From positions 1 through 64,000 of the forward strand of contig NZ_JAHKPV010000018.1 in assembly GCF_018860765.1 (NCBI RefSeq): a stretch of 64,000 bases of DNA, in the 5' to 3' direction. The notes below the pieces were generated by a model that was not told the origin of the DNA, did no database searches, and saw only the letters and a list, made by a program, of their open reading frames with translations. The DNA is from Marinobacter salexigens. Its GTDB lineage: Bacteria; Pseudomonadota; Gammaproteobacteria; Pseudomonadales; Oleiphilaceae. Positions 42,962 to 51,294 of the stretch are shown piece after piece (position 1 is the first letter of the stretch; each line of letters begins with the position of its first letter). The translations under genes and the position numbers were made by a program.

Positions 42962-43447
42962 ATGCCGAAACCAAGATTTCTCGATATCGAGTATTGCCAG
43001 ACCGAAGATACCCTGTTTCCAGTTGCCATGGCTTGGTCGCTGGAAGACGGCCAGATGAAGACCGTGGTCATTGCGCCTATGGAGGAGTGGCTTCCCGAGG
43101 ACGGAGATCTGGGCGATGTTGATGTGGATTACCTTGCAGAACAAGGCGTGCCGCTCATCGAACTTATCCATGAACTGCATCAGGACTTACCTGACCAAAC
43201 GGTATACGTGGACGGTCTGGACCCGGACGAGATCCTGGTGGACCTTATCTTTAGTGCCATGGGCCAAGAAGCCCCTTTCGAAATTGCACCCATTACGGAG
43301 TTGATTTTGGGCCTCAGCAGTGACGCCTTGGAGGATCGCCGCCGTCAACTGCTGTTTGAGGAAAGCTTGGAGATCCAACTACCGGAAAACGGTGTTTATG
43401 CACTGTTATTGATGGCTCAAGAAGAAGGCCTGTTTGAGGACGACTAA
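42962..43447 (+). CDS. Conserved hypothetical protein, possible degenerate exonuclease fold
   Basis: 161 residues, very acidic. FLDIEYCQTEDTLFPVAMAWSLEDG followed by VVIAPMEEW and later YVDGLDPDEILVDLIFSAMG resembles the order of strands and helices in DEDD 3'-5' exonucleases of the RNase T type (D-x-E start, D in the middle). That is a pattern reading; I do not recognise the family with certainty. The ATG at 42962 has GGAG seven bases upstream. Divergent from apeB. Confidence 0.5.
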   Translation: MPKPRFLDIEYCQTEDTLFPVAMAWSLEDGQMKTVVIAPMEEWLPEDGDLGDVDVDYLAEQGVPLIELIHELHQDLPDQTVYVDGLDPDEILVDLIFSAMGQEAPFEIAPITELILGLSSDALEDRRRQLLFEESLEIQLPENGVYALLLMAQEEGLFEDD

Positions 43448-43529
43448 ACTGTGACACGGGTCGACGTAACAATAGGTTACACAAGGCAAACTCTGCCCGT
43501 AACCGCTCACGTCAGGATACCCCATAACA

Positions 43530-44138
43530 ATGAACAAGGTTGTGCGAACAAACCTATTACTTTTTTTAGTGCCCGCTTGCCTGCTATCCGCCCAAACGGC
43601 ATTGGCGCAGGAAACGCCCCGGGAAGATAAGCACTACCTAGGCTTATTAGTAACCGCTTTCAATCACCGCACCATTGGTGAAATTTCCAGCGAGCAGGCA
43701 ACGGGAAGTGGCGGCGCGTTGGTAATAGGCAGCCATATCAATGATTTATTTCACGCCGAGTTACGTCTGGGCAGTGGGTTCCGGGATGCAGAAGTGCCCA
43801 ACAGTGACCTTACCCTCGCGGTTGACTACTTTGCCAGTTGGTACATGGGCCTGCACTACCCTATTACGGATTACGCCAATGTTTACGCTCAGGCAGGATT
43901 TTCCTTTATCCACGGCACCGGCGAGTTTACTGAAGAAGAGAGCGAAGGGCGTGCACAATTTCAGGATTTGGAAGGTGACTTCCCAGAGAGCAGTTTTAGC
44001 GTAAGCTGGGTGCTTGGTATGGATTTCGAAATTATGAACGACACCTACCTTGTACTTGAAGGCGGAAAACTGTTCGAAGATACTGGCACAGAAGCCAATA
44101 CCTTTCAGTTTTCCACCGGTCTCAAGTACGAGTTTTAA
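43530..44138 (+). CDS. Outer-membrane beta-barrel protein
   Basis: 202 residues. A signal peptide ends in TALAQ. The mature chain alternates residues in amphipathic strands with aromatic belts (HAELRLGSGF, VDYFASWYMGLHY, NVYAQAGFSF, TYLVLEGGKL) and ends FSTGLKYEF. A terminal phenylalanine is the outer-membrane assembly signal, and eight or so strands fit an OmpA/OmpW-sized barrel (porin-like OMP_b-brl). No ligand is evident. Confidence 0.75.
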   Translation: MNKVVRTNLLLFLVPACLLSAQTALAQETPREDKHYLGLLVTAFNHRTIGEISSEQATGSGGALVIGSHINDLFHAELRLGSGFRDAEVPNSDLTLAVDYFASWYMGLHYPITDYANVYAQAGFSFIHGTGEFTEEESEGRAQFQDLEGDFPESSFSVSWVLGMDFEIMNDTYLVLEGGKLFEDTGTEANTFQFSTGLKYEF

Positions 44139-44150
44139 CGCTACTTAGCG

Positions 44151-46382
44151 CTATGCATTTTTCCGAATGTGCCAGCACCGGTGAATTCGTGCATTCCGCT
44201 GAAAGTCCTTGTCCAGAGTGCTGGCGCTCACTTCCTCTACCTCAAATTCCAAAGCTAACGCTTCATCAAGTTTAAACCGGCGGAAGTTATTGGAAAAAAT
44301 CATCAAACCGTCCGAACTCAGCCTAGTCATTGCCTGACGAATTAGTTTTGCGTGATCTTTCTGCACGTCCAGAACATTTATCATTCTGGCGGAGTTGGAG
44401 AAGGTCGGCGGGTCCATGAAAATCAGATCATAAACCTGATCCGGTGTTGGTCTTGCCGCAAGCCAGGCTAGACAGTCTGTTTGCTCCACCTTGTGTTTTC
44501 GGGGGTCTGCACGGTTCAATGCCAGATTATCCTGAGCCCAGCTCACATAGGTTTTCGATAAATCCAAACTTAGGGAGCGGCTAGCACCGCCGGCGACCGC
44601 ATGAACGGTTGCTGCACCGGTATAGCAGAACAAGTTCAGAAAACGCTTACCTTGAGCATTTTTCTGAATCCAATGGCGCACAGGCCGGTGATCGAGAAAA
44701 AGCCCGGTATCCAAATAATCCTTAAGGTTTACCTTCAGTGTGCAACCATGCTCCTGCACCTGAAAGAACTCTCCACTTACATCCTGCTTCTCATATTGAT
44801 TGACGCCGGTTTGGCGCTGACGCTGCTTACAAACCATCCGCTCCCGCTCGATTCCAAGCGCCTCAGGGATAACAGCCAAGGCTTCAGCCAAACGTTCCCG
44901 GGCAGATCGCTCGTCAATGGATTTGGGAGCAACATACTCTTGTACATGCACCCACCCGTCATAGATATCGATGGCTAGCGCATACTCTGGCATATCCGCA
45001 TCGTACAGCCGGTAACAGCTTATCTGTTGCTTGCGCGCCCACTGTCCAATGGTCTTCATGTTTTTCTTTAAGCGATTGTGCAGCATGGCTGCCCGCTCTT
45101 CATTGGCAACTCGGGGCAGCACTTCGCCCGGTGCGGCAGGCTCTCGGGGCGTGCGCACGCTGGCTTCGTCGATGGTAAACAGTAAGAGTTGTGCGGGAAG
45201 CTTGCCGTTAAAAAGCTTGTATTGCTTAAAGCTGCGCAGGCCAATCGATTTGCCAAATTCAGGAGCACCGGTAAACACGCCTAAACGCCAACCTGAAGCC
45301 GCTTTTTTCACTGCATCACCAAGTGACTCATACAAGCCTGCAAGGGCTTTTCTATCACTTAGTCGTTCGCCATAAGGGGGATTCACCAGAACCAGACCGG
45401 TTTCTGCTCGATCGTCTCCCAGTGAAAGCTCCTCAATGGATTGCGTCTGGAACTCAACCAGACCTTCAAGGCCTGCTCGCTGAGCGTTATTTCGCGCCGT
45501 GGAAATAACCCTACTGTCTTCATCGAAGCCCAAAAACTTCGGTATTCTGCGCTGCTTACCTTCATAAGCCCGCTTTTCCGCATCTTGGCGTAAGGCTAGC
45601 CACACTTCCGGCTGGTGTCCGAGCCATTTTTCAAAACCAAACCGATCCTGACGACGGCCCGGTGCAATATCCAATGCCATCATGGCGGCTTCGATAACTA
45701 GTGTTCCCGAGCCACACATGGGATCAACAAAATCACCACCCGCGGCGACTATTTCAGGCCAACCCGCGCGCATCAATAAGGCAGCAGCGAGGTTTTCTTT
45801 TAGAGGTGCAAGGCCTTGCTCTGTGCGGTAACCGCGTTGGTGCAAGCTGTGCCCACTAATATCAATACCCAGGGCAAGGCGGCCACGGTGCAAACGGGCG
45901 GAAACGGTTACATCAGGGTTTTTTGCCTCAACCGCTGGACGTTTTCCGCCACCCGAGGTGAAACGATCCACGATGCCGTCTTTCACTCGCTGAGCGCCAA
46001 ATTGGGTGTTGCGTATGGCTTCGTTTTCACCAATAAAATTAACGCGGAACGTTCCATCCACCGGGATGTGCTGTTGCCAGTCAAGATGAACCACACCATC
46101 GTAAAGCTCGTCAGCGCTGGTAGCGGCCACTTCATCAACATGTAAGATCACGCGGTTAGCCAAGCGCGACCAGAGACAGGCGCGGTAACCGGCTTTCAAA
46201 GTGCCCTCCACCCAAGCGCCAGCAGGTGCATTTCTTACCAAGCCAAGACCAAAGGTGCTGAGCTCGTCCGCCAGAAGATATTCAACGCCCTTTGGGCAGG
46301 TTACAAAAAAGACAGATTTGGACAAGTTCAACTCCAAGTTCTTTTGCGAATCGCGGTAAGTCACGGGAATCGCAGCGTTCAT
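44151..46382 (-). CDS. rlmKL: 23S rRNA methyltransferase RlmKL (bifunctional)
   Basis: 743 residues. N-terminal THUMP and RlmL domain: FVDPMCGSGTLVIEAAMMALD (motif I), VLVNPPYGERL (NPPY), GFDEDSRV. C-terminal RlmK domain: FLNLFCYTGAATVHAVAGGA, IFMDPPTFSNS (DPPT) and MIFSNNFRRF. Methylates G2445 (m2G) and G2069 (m7G) of 23S rRNA. Length and domain order are standard. Confidence 0.95.
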   Translation of the reverse strand: MNAAIPVTYRDSQKNLELNLSKSVFFVTCPKGVEYLLADELSTFGLGLVRNAPAGAWVEGTLKAGYRACLWSRLANRVILHVDEVAATSADELYDGVVHLDWQQHIPVDGTFRVNFIGENEAIRNTQFGAQRVKDGIVDRFTSGGGKRPAVEAKNPDVTVSARLHRGRLALGIDISGHSLHQRGYRTEQGLAPLKENLAAALLMRAGWPEIVAAGGDFVDPMCGSGTLVIEAAMMALDIAPGRRQDRFGFEKWLGHQPEVWLALRQDAEKRAYEGKQRRIPKFLGFDEDSRVISTARNNAQRAGLEGLVEFQTQSIEELSLGDDRAETGLVLVNPPYGERLSDRKALAGLYESLGDAVKKAASGWRLGVFTGAPEFGKSIGLRSFKQYKLFNGKLPAQLLLFTIDEASVRTPREPAAPGEVLPRVANEERAAMLHNRLKKNMKTIGQWARKQQISCYRLYDADMPEYALAIDIYDGWVHVQEYVAPKSIDERSARERLAEALAVIPEALGIERERMVCKQRQRQTGVNQYEKQDVSGEFFQVQEHGCTLKVNLKDYLDTGLFLDHRPVRHWIQKNAQGKRFLNLFCYTGAATVHAVAGGASRSLSLDLSKTYVSWAQDNLALNRADPRKHKVEQTDCLAWLAARPTPDQVYDLIFMDPPTFSNSARMINVLDVQKDHAKLIRQAMTRLSSDGLMIFSNNFRRFKLDEALALEFEVEEVSASTLDKDFQRNARIHRCWHIRKNA

Positions 46383-46643
46383 AGGTTTTAAGATATTTTT
46401 TAATTCAATTTGAATCTATTAAATACACTACATAGACCAAAACGATTGTGTACTTCCACTCAAGGTTAAGTTTACCTTGTAGGTGACGCGTCGTTCGGGA
46501 AGGGTAACTCCCTTTCGTTAACAGGATCCTGACTGCTCTGGCTAGAGCTGGCAATAGTGGGTTGTCCCGGAGTGGAGTCCACATGCCAAAGCCACTGCAG
46601 AAGTGTACACGCTTGTTCTGTTAATCCATTAGTGAGGAACGGC

Positions 46644-46856
46644 ATGAAAAGACAGAAAAGAGATATGTATGCTCGTGCATTCAAACGGGGCTACCTCGCC
46701 GGTGTATCCGGTAAATCCAAAGACAGCTGCCCACTCGATCAGGCGGAGGTTCGCCAAGAGTGGTTAAGCGGCTGGCGTGAAGGCCGCACAGATCAATGGG
46801 AAGGCATGACCGGCGTCTCCGGTATTCATAAACTGGCAAACGTCACCACCGCGTGA
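46644..46856 (+). CDS. rmf: Ribosome modulation factor
   Basis: 70 residues. MKRQKRDMYARAFKRGYLAGVSGKSKDSCP, then RQEWLSGWREGR, match Rmf (E. coli: 55 residues), here with a longer C-terminus (VSGIHKLANVTTA). It converts ribosomes to inactive 100S dimers in stationary phase. GAGGAA precedes the ATG at 46644; upstream starts are spurious. It converges on pyrD across a dense hairpin block. Confidence 0.9.
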   Translation: MKRQKRDMYARAFKRGYLAGVSGKSKDSCPLDQAEVRQEWLSGWREGRTDQWEGMTGVSGIHKLANVTTA

Positions 46857-46929
46857 TGCTTATTGTAACCCCGACATCTTAATCTGATCTTTTGTCACAC
46901 AATTTGACGCAGTGTTCAGAAAAACCAAT

Positions 46930-47016
46930 ACGGGGCCTCCCGCCCCGTCTCATGCGCTGATGAGCGCAACGGGGTTAACTCCCCGTGAGGGCCCGCCTAG
47001 CGGGCCCTTCTTTGTT
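46930..47016. terminator. Tandem hairpins between rmf and pyrD
   Basis: Three stems follow rmf: CGGGG…CCCCG (about 46931–46947), ACGGGG…CCCCGT (about 46969–46986) and the strongest, GGGCCCGC–CTA–GCGGGCCC (46989–47007) followed by a T-rich tail. The last is a good intrinsic terminator for rmf; on the other strand the block lies just after the pyrD stop and can serve both convergent genes. Confidence 0.75.
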
Positions 47017-47031
47017 TCTGTATCTACAACA

Positions 47032-48051
47032 CTATCTTTGCGTTCGAATCGCCTCTACCGCTTCGCCGATCAATTTTGGCCCGCGATATATGAAACCGGT
47101 ATAAAGCTGAACCAACTTTGCACCAGCACGGATTTTTTCAGCTGCACTCTCACCATTGGTAATGCCACCCACGCCAATGATTGGAAGATTATCACCAAGT
47201 TCTGCATACAATCCTTGGATCACCCGTAGAGATGCCTCACGAACTGGAGCTCCGCTAAGCCCGCCAGCCTCAGCAGCATGCACATGCCCAGCAACCGCGT
47301 CGCGGCTGATGGTGGTATTCGTGGCTATAACCCCATCTATTCCAGCCTCCTTTAACGCCGATGCAACAAACCGAATGCCCTCATCGTCCATGTCCGGCGC
47401 GATTTTTACAGCAATGGGCACGTAGCGCCCCAAATGCGCCTCACACTTAAGTTGTTCATCCTTGATGGCGTGGAGAAGGCCCTTTAGTGAATCGCCAAAT
47501 TGCAGGTCTCGTAAACCCGGTGTGTTCGGCGAAGACACATTCACCGTTATGTAGTCAGCACGATCGTATACCGCTGCAATGCCTTTGCGGTAATCCGATT
47601 CAGACTCTTCGTTTGGCGTATCTTTGTTCTTGCCAACATTGATGCCAAGAATGCCGCGATAGCTACGCCTATCGACCCGCCCCAGCATGTGCGCCAGACC
47701 TTCATTGTTGAAGCCCATGCGGTTAATGATGGCCTGATGCTCCGGCAGTCGGAACATGCGTGGCTTAGGGTTGCCTGGTTGTGGAAGCGGCGTAACGGTT
47801 CCAACTTCGATAAACCCAAATCCTAACGCGCCCAGAGCATCCAAATGATCTGCGTTTTTATCCAGTCCTGCTGCGAGCCCCACCGGATTGGGAAAATCCA
47901 GCCCCATTACATTGACCGGTAGCTCATCTGTTTTCGGTGAAAAAGCACCCAATACGCCCAGACGGTGCGCTAAATCCAAACCGTTTAGTGCAACGGCATG
48001 GGCCTGTTCAGGTGGTAACCGAAAAAGCAGATTGCGGATAACGCCGTACAT
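47032..48051 (-). CDS. pyrD: Dihydroorotate dehydrogenase (quinone), class 2
   Basis: 339 residues. Class 2 PyrD N-terminus (MYGVIRNLLFRLPPEQAHAVAL) for membrane association, then GLDFPNPVGLAAGLDKNAD, FIEVGTVTPLPQPGNPKPRMFRL, INRMGFNN, NVSSPNTPGLRDLQ (active-site serine) and GVGGITNGESA. Oxidises dihydroorotate to orotate with quinone. The ATG at 48051 has GGAGGAG seven bases upstream; 48147 is an artefact. Confidence 0.95.
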   Translation of the reverse strand: MYGVIRNLLFRLPPEQAHAVALNGLDLAHRLGVLGAFSPKTDELPVNVMGLDFPNPVGLAAGLDKNADHLDALGALGFGFIEVGTVTPLPQPGNPKPRMFRLPEHQAIINRMGFNNEGLAHMLGRVDRRSYRGILGINVGKNKDTPNEESESDYRKGIAAVYDRADYITVNVSSPNTPGLRDLQFGDSLKGLLHAIKDEQLKCEAHLGRYVPIAVKIAPDMDDEGIRFVASALKEAGIDGVIATNTTISRDAVAGHVHAAEAGGLSGAPVREASLRVIQGLYAELGDNLPIIGVGGITNGESAAEKIRAGAKLVQLYTGFIYRGPKLIGEAVEAIRTQR

Positions 48052-48176
48052 CTGAAAACTCCTCCATAAATCGTGAGCGCGAGTATACCGGAAGTTTTCC
48101 ACAGCGACCGGATAACATAAAATAACAGAGCTAAACATCTGTATCATTTAGCTCTCAGGAGCTTTTCCACGGAATC

Positions 48177-48185
48177 TGTGGATAA
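48177..48185. promoter_or_regulatory. Consensus DnaA box in the pyrD–CDF intergenic region
   Basis: TGTGGATAA is the reverse complement of TTATCCACA, the consensus DnaA box. Near matches TTTTCCACA (about 48095) and TTTTCCACG (about 48163) occur within 100 bases, followed by an AT-rich stretch (48245–48310). The rest of this 353-base gap shows the promoter below and nothing coding. Could be coincidental. Confidence 0.4.
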
Positions 48186-48319
48186 CCCTGTTGAAAATCA
48201 CGGAGGAACCTTGCCAACCCCTTGTGGTCTGCGCCAATCTACAGATTGATCATTTTTTGACCAGTTTATTTATTGTTTATTTTCAACAAGTTATTAGACT
48301 TTAGCTTTAAATGAAAGAA

Positions 48320-48360
48320 ATCCTGAACAAACTGTCATTCAGGATCGTTACTGCTATGAT
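48320..48360 (+). promoter_or_regulatory. Promoter with dyad for the cation transporter
   Basis: CTGTCA (48332–48337), a 17-base spacer and TATGAT (48355–48360) form a plausible promoter 45 bases before the gene. The perfect dyad ATCCTGAA–N10–TTCAGGAT (48320–48345) encloses the -35, suggesting regulator binding there. Confidence 0.45.
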
Positions 48361-48404
48361 GTGCATAAATCAAGCAGTCATGCGGAAAAAATTGGAGTTT
48401 TTCA

Positions 48405-49565
48405 ATGCAACAACCCGATTCACCGGCCCAACGCCACCGGGAAAATTTAGCGGTGGAAATGCGAGCGGCCTCCCGGGTTACTGTTATAGGGATGATTCTT
48501 GATACCTTTCTTGGTTTCATCAAAGTCATCGGCGGAACGCTGTTTCACTCTCAGGCCCTTCTGGTCGACGGCATCCACTCTTTTACTGATGTAGCCTCAG
48601 ACCTTGTTGTGCTCGGAGTTATGAAACTCTCTCGACAGGAGCCGGACGACTGCCACCCTTATGGCCACCAGCGCATAGAAACCTTTGGCACCCTTGTGCT
48701 AGGCAGTATTCTGATTGCAGTAGGTGCTGCTCTTGCCTGGGAAAACACTCTCAGGCTAATAGCTGGTACCGCCGACGACCTTCCAGAGTGGCCCGTGCTC
48801 GTAGCTGCTGCCATATCCGTTTTAGGGAAGGAGTGGATTTACCGCTACACCCGCCATGTTGGCGAGGCCATACGCTCAGAACTGATTATTGCCAATGCTT
48901 GGCACAGCCGCACTGATGCGTTTTCTTCACTGGTAGTTCTGGCTTCAACGATTGGTGCCATGCTTGGCGTGGTGTGGCTGGATATGGTTGCGGCGGTGGC
49001 AATTGCACTCATCATTATCCATATCGGCTGGAAGTTTACATGGGACAGTGTTCAGGAACTGATAGACACGGGTTTGTCTCCAGAGGACACAGAAATGCTG
49101 AAGGACATAGCCCGCAGCACCGATGGTGTTCTCAACGTGCACGAACTTCGTAGCCGCCGCATGGGCCATGATATTCTTTTGGATGTCCACCTTGTGGTGC
49201 GACCGGAAATCAGTGTGTCTGAAGGGCATCAAATCGGCATGCAAGTGGTCACCGGCATGCGTAATTCTCTGGAGAACATTCTCGATATCAACTTCCATAT
49301 TGATGCGGAAAACGACGAGGACTCGAATCCGACAACCGAGAAACCGCCCTCGCGAGCGGAAGTTGGAGAAATTATTTCGGAACATTTGGGGGAAATTCCC
49401 CAGCGCAGCCGTTTGAGGCTTCACTACCTCAGAAACAAACTGCATCTGGAGATATTCCTCGACGAGCCAGACACGGAGGGCGTGTTCACGCTGGAAAACG
49501 CCCGGCATCAACTTGAGGGCTACCCTTGGTTTGGCAGCGTGAGAATCTGGGTAGTCGGCCCCTGA
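48405..49565 (+). CDS. Cation diffusion facilitator family transporter
   Basis: 386 residues. Six membrane helices with metal motifs LLVDGIHSFTDVASDLVV (helix II) and ANAWHSRTDAFSSLVVL (helix V), both HxxxD-type, and DDCHPYGHQRIETF between them. The C-terminal cytoplasmic domain (VLNVHELRSRRMGHDILLDVHLVV) is standard, then extends by about 80 residues with a second CDF-cytoplasmic-like segment. Exports Zn/Fe/Mn-type cations. GGAG precedes the ATG. Confidence 0.9.
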   Translation: MQQPDSPAQRHRENLAVEMRAASRVTVIGMILDTFLGFIKVIGGTLFHSQALLVDGIHSFTDVASDLVVLGVMKLSRQEPDDCHPYGHQRIETFGTLVLGSILIAVGAALAWENTLRLIAGTADDLPEWPVLVAAAISVLGKEWIYRYTRHVGEAIRSELIIANAWHSRTDAFSSLVVLASTIGAMLGVVWLDMVAAVAIALIIIHIGWKFTWDSVQELIDTGLSPEDTEMLKDIARSTDGVLNVHELRSRRMGHDILLDVHLVVRPEISVSEGHQIGMQVVTGMRNSLENILDINFHIDAENDEDSNPTTEKPPSRAEVGEIISEHLGEIPQRSRLRLHYLRNKLHLEIFLDEPDTEGVFTLENARHQLEGYPWFGSVRIWVVGP

Positions 49566-49592
49566 GCCAGTTACCCGCGCTGTGACTGGCTA

Positions 49593-51092
49593 CTAACGCC
49601 TGCGGTTTTCCTCCATTCTAGAGAGAAATTCCTGCATAATCAGTGTGTAGAGCTCACCGCCAAGAAAGCGGTCTTCAACACCCGCGTCAATGCTCGGGTT
49701 GTCGTTCACTTCTATTACTGCAACCCGGTTGCCAGACTGTTTGATATCCACACCATAAAGCCCGTTACCAATGAGTCGCGTGGAATTCAATGCAGCCTGT
49801 ATTACGTTTCTCGGCACTTCGTACGTAGGCATGGTTTCAAAGCCGCCGCTCTCGCTCTCTGACTCGCCATGCTGGTAGATCTGCCAATGGCCCTTAACCA
49901 TCATGTACTTACACGCATAGATAGCCCGACCGCCCAACACTCCGATACGCCAGTCGTAATCGGTGTACAAGTACTCTTGGGCCAACACCAGCGCCGACTG
50001 CCGGAACAGGTCTTTTAACCCCGCTCGCAAAGATGCTTCATTTTCGGCTTTAGTCACACCTCGGGAAAAAGCACCATCCGGTATTTTGATAACGGCCGGA
50101 AAACCAAGTTCCTGAATCACCTGCTCCACTGCGTCTTTCTGGTCTTTCGAAAGGATCAGTGTTTTGGGTGTAGGTATCTTGTTATTTTTCAACAAGTCAG
50201 CCAGAAAAACCTTGTTTGTACATTTTAGGATGGACACAGGATCGTCTATTACCACCAAACCTTCTGCCGCAGCTTTACGGGCAAAGCGATAGGTGTGATG
50301 ATCTATGGCCGTGGTTTCACGAATAAACAGGCCGTCGTACTCCGGCAAGCGCATGTAATCCCGGCGCGTAATCTGCTCCACATTGATACCCAGTTTGCGC
50401 CCGGCTTTTTCAAAGCGCTTTAACGCCGCAGCATCGCTGGGGGGCATTTCCTCATCTGGGTTTACCAGAATCGCCAAGTCAAAGCGGTAGCGGCGACGTG
50501 TTCTGGGCTTGCGCCAGACCATGCTGCTGAAGCGATCCAGAGCGGACGCAAATACGTCCTGCTCGGCTTCATGCAGATCCGCAGGTGCAGCGGGCTTCAT
50601 GGATTCAATTTGCCAGGCTTTTCGGCGCCGGAATACAACCTCCAGAATTGGGCTCGGGAACCGCTCAAACAAGGCCCGCGCCACCGGCTTGAGTTCCGGG
50701 TACTCGGTTTGTCCAAAATAGGTACGAATGCGAACTTCATGAGTAGCGTGGCGCTCATCGCTGGCTGGATCAATAACCGAGCCTGCAGCCTCCAGCCAGT
50801 TGATTACGCTAGCATCCAATTCCTCCAACTCAAGAGAAAACAGCCCCTTCCGGCTTAGGTCGTTCAGCGTCATCACTGACGGCACCACATTATGCCCACG
50901 GGCTTCTGCAAGCAGAGAACAGTAATACCCACGGCTGAGGTATTTGGCGCTCTGGCATAGGTTTATCACACGCACACGACTGGTCGCTGGTGCAGAAAAT
51001 TGAAGGTACTGGTCAAACGTCAATACGTCCTCACTAGGGTAATACGGAGCCCAGTCTTTGGTGCGATCTACAACGATAAGCAAACGAGACAT
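49593..51092 (-). CDS. RimK-like ATP-grasp ligase with RLAN-type N-terminal domain
   Basis: About 499 residues. The N-terminal part (SRLLIVVDRTKDWAPYYP…YLSRGYYCSLLAEARGHNVVPS) is typical of the extended RimK family. The C-terminal ATP-grasp domain has NKVFLADLLKNNKIPTPKTLI, FPAVIKIPDGAFSRGV, AQEYLYTDYDWRIGVLGG and the metal site VIEVNDNPSIDAG. It likely forms a peptide bond between a carboxylate and an amine. The ATG at 51092 has GGGGAGGAG nine bases upstream. Divergent from the GNAT–C39 gene, an association noted for this family. Confidence 0.85.
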   Translation of the reverse strand: MSRLLIVVDRTKDWAPYYPSEDVLTFDQYLQFSAPATSRVRVINLCQSAKYLSRGYYCSLLAEARGHNVVPSVMTLNDLSRKGLFSLELEELDASVINWLEAAGSVIDPASDERHATHEVRIRTYFGQTEYPELKPVARALFERFPSPILEVVFRRRKAWQIESMKPAAPADLHEAEQDVFASALDRFSSMVWRKPRTRRRYRFDLAILVNPDEEMPPSDAAALKRFEKAGRKLGINVEQITRRDYMRLPEYDGLFIRETTAIDHHTYRFARKAAAEGLVVIDDPVSILKCTNKVFLADLLKNNKIPTPKTLILSKDQKDAVEQVIQELGFPAVIKIPDGAFSRGVTKAENEASLRAGLKDLFRQSALVLAQEYLYTDYDWRIGVLGGRAIYACKYMMVKGHWQIYQHGESESESGGFETMPTYEVPRNVIQAALNSTRLIGNGLYGVDIKQSGNRVAVIEVNDNPSIDAGVEDRFLGGELYTLIMQEFLSRMEENRRR

Positions 51093-51168
51093 TAAAGGCG
51101 CTCCTCCCCGGAGATAATTGCCTACAAAACTTTCGGCACAATACGCCGCTGCGGGTGTTGGAACAATC

Positions 51169-51194
51169 CACTCATAATGAGTGCTTTTACTCAT
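51169..51194. promoter_or_regulatory. Tandem palindromes between the RimK-like and GNAT–C39 genes
   Basis: CACTCATAATGAGTG (51169–51183) is a perfect dyad, and ATGAGT–GCTTTT–ACTCAT (51177–51194) is a second, sharing one half-site. Located 75 bases upstream of the RimK-like start and about 100 before the divergent gene, it is a candidate shared operator. The regulator is not encoded nearby. Confidence 0.5.
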
Positions 51195-51294
51195 GATAAG
51201 CGTATTTTCCAGTTCCTTACTCTCTATCATAATAACCGTATACGGGAAGCCCACCAGCATGCCCTATGCCTATATTCTCAAGGCCGCTTTACAC

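Noticed and set aside
48311..48502. 63-codon frame upstream of the cation transporter
   Set aside because: Overlaps the transporter start in another frame and has no ribosome site or family match.
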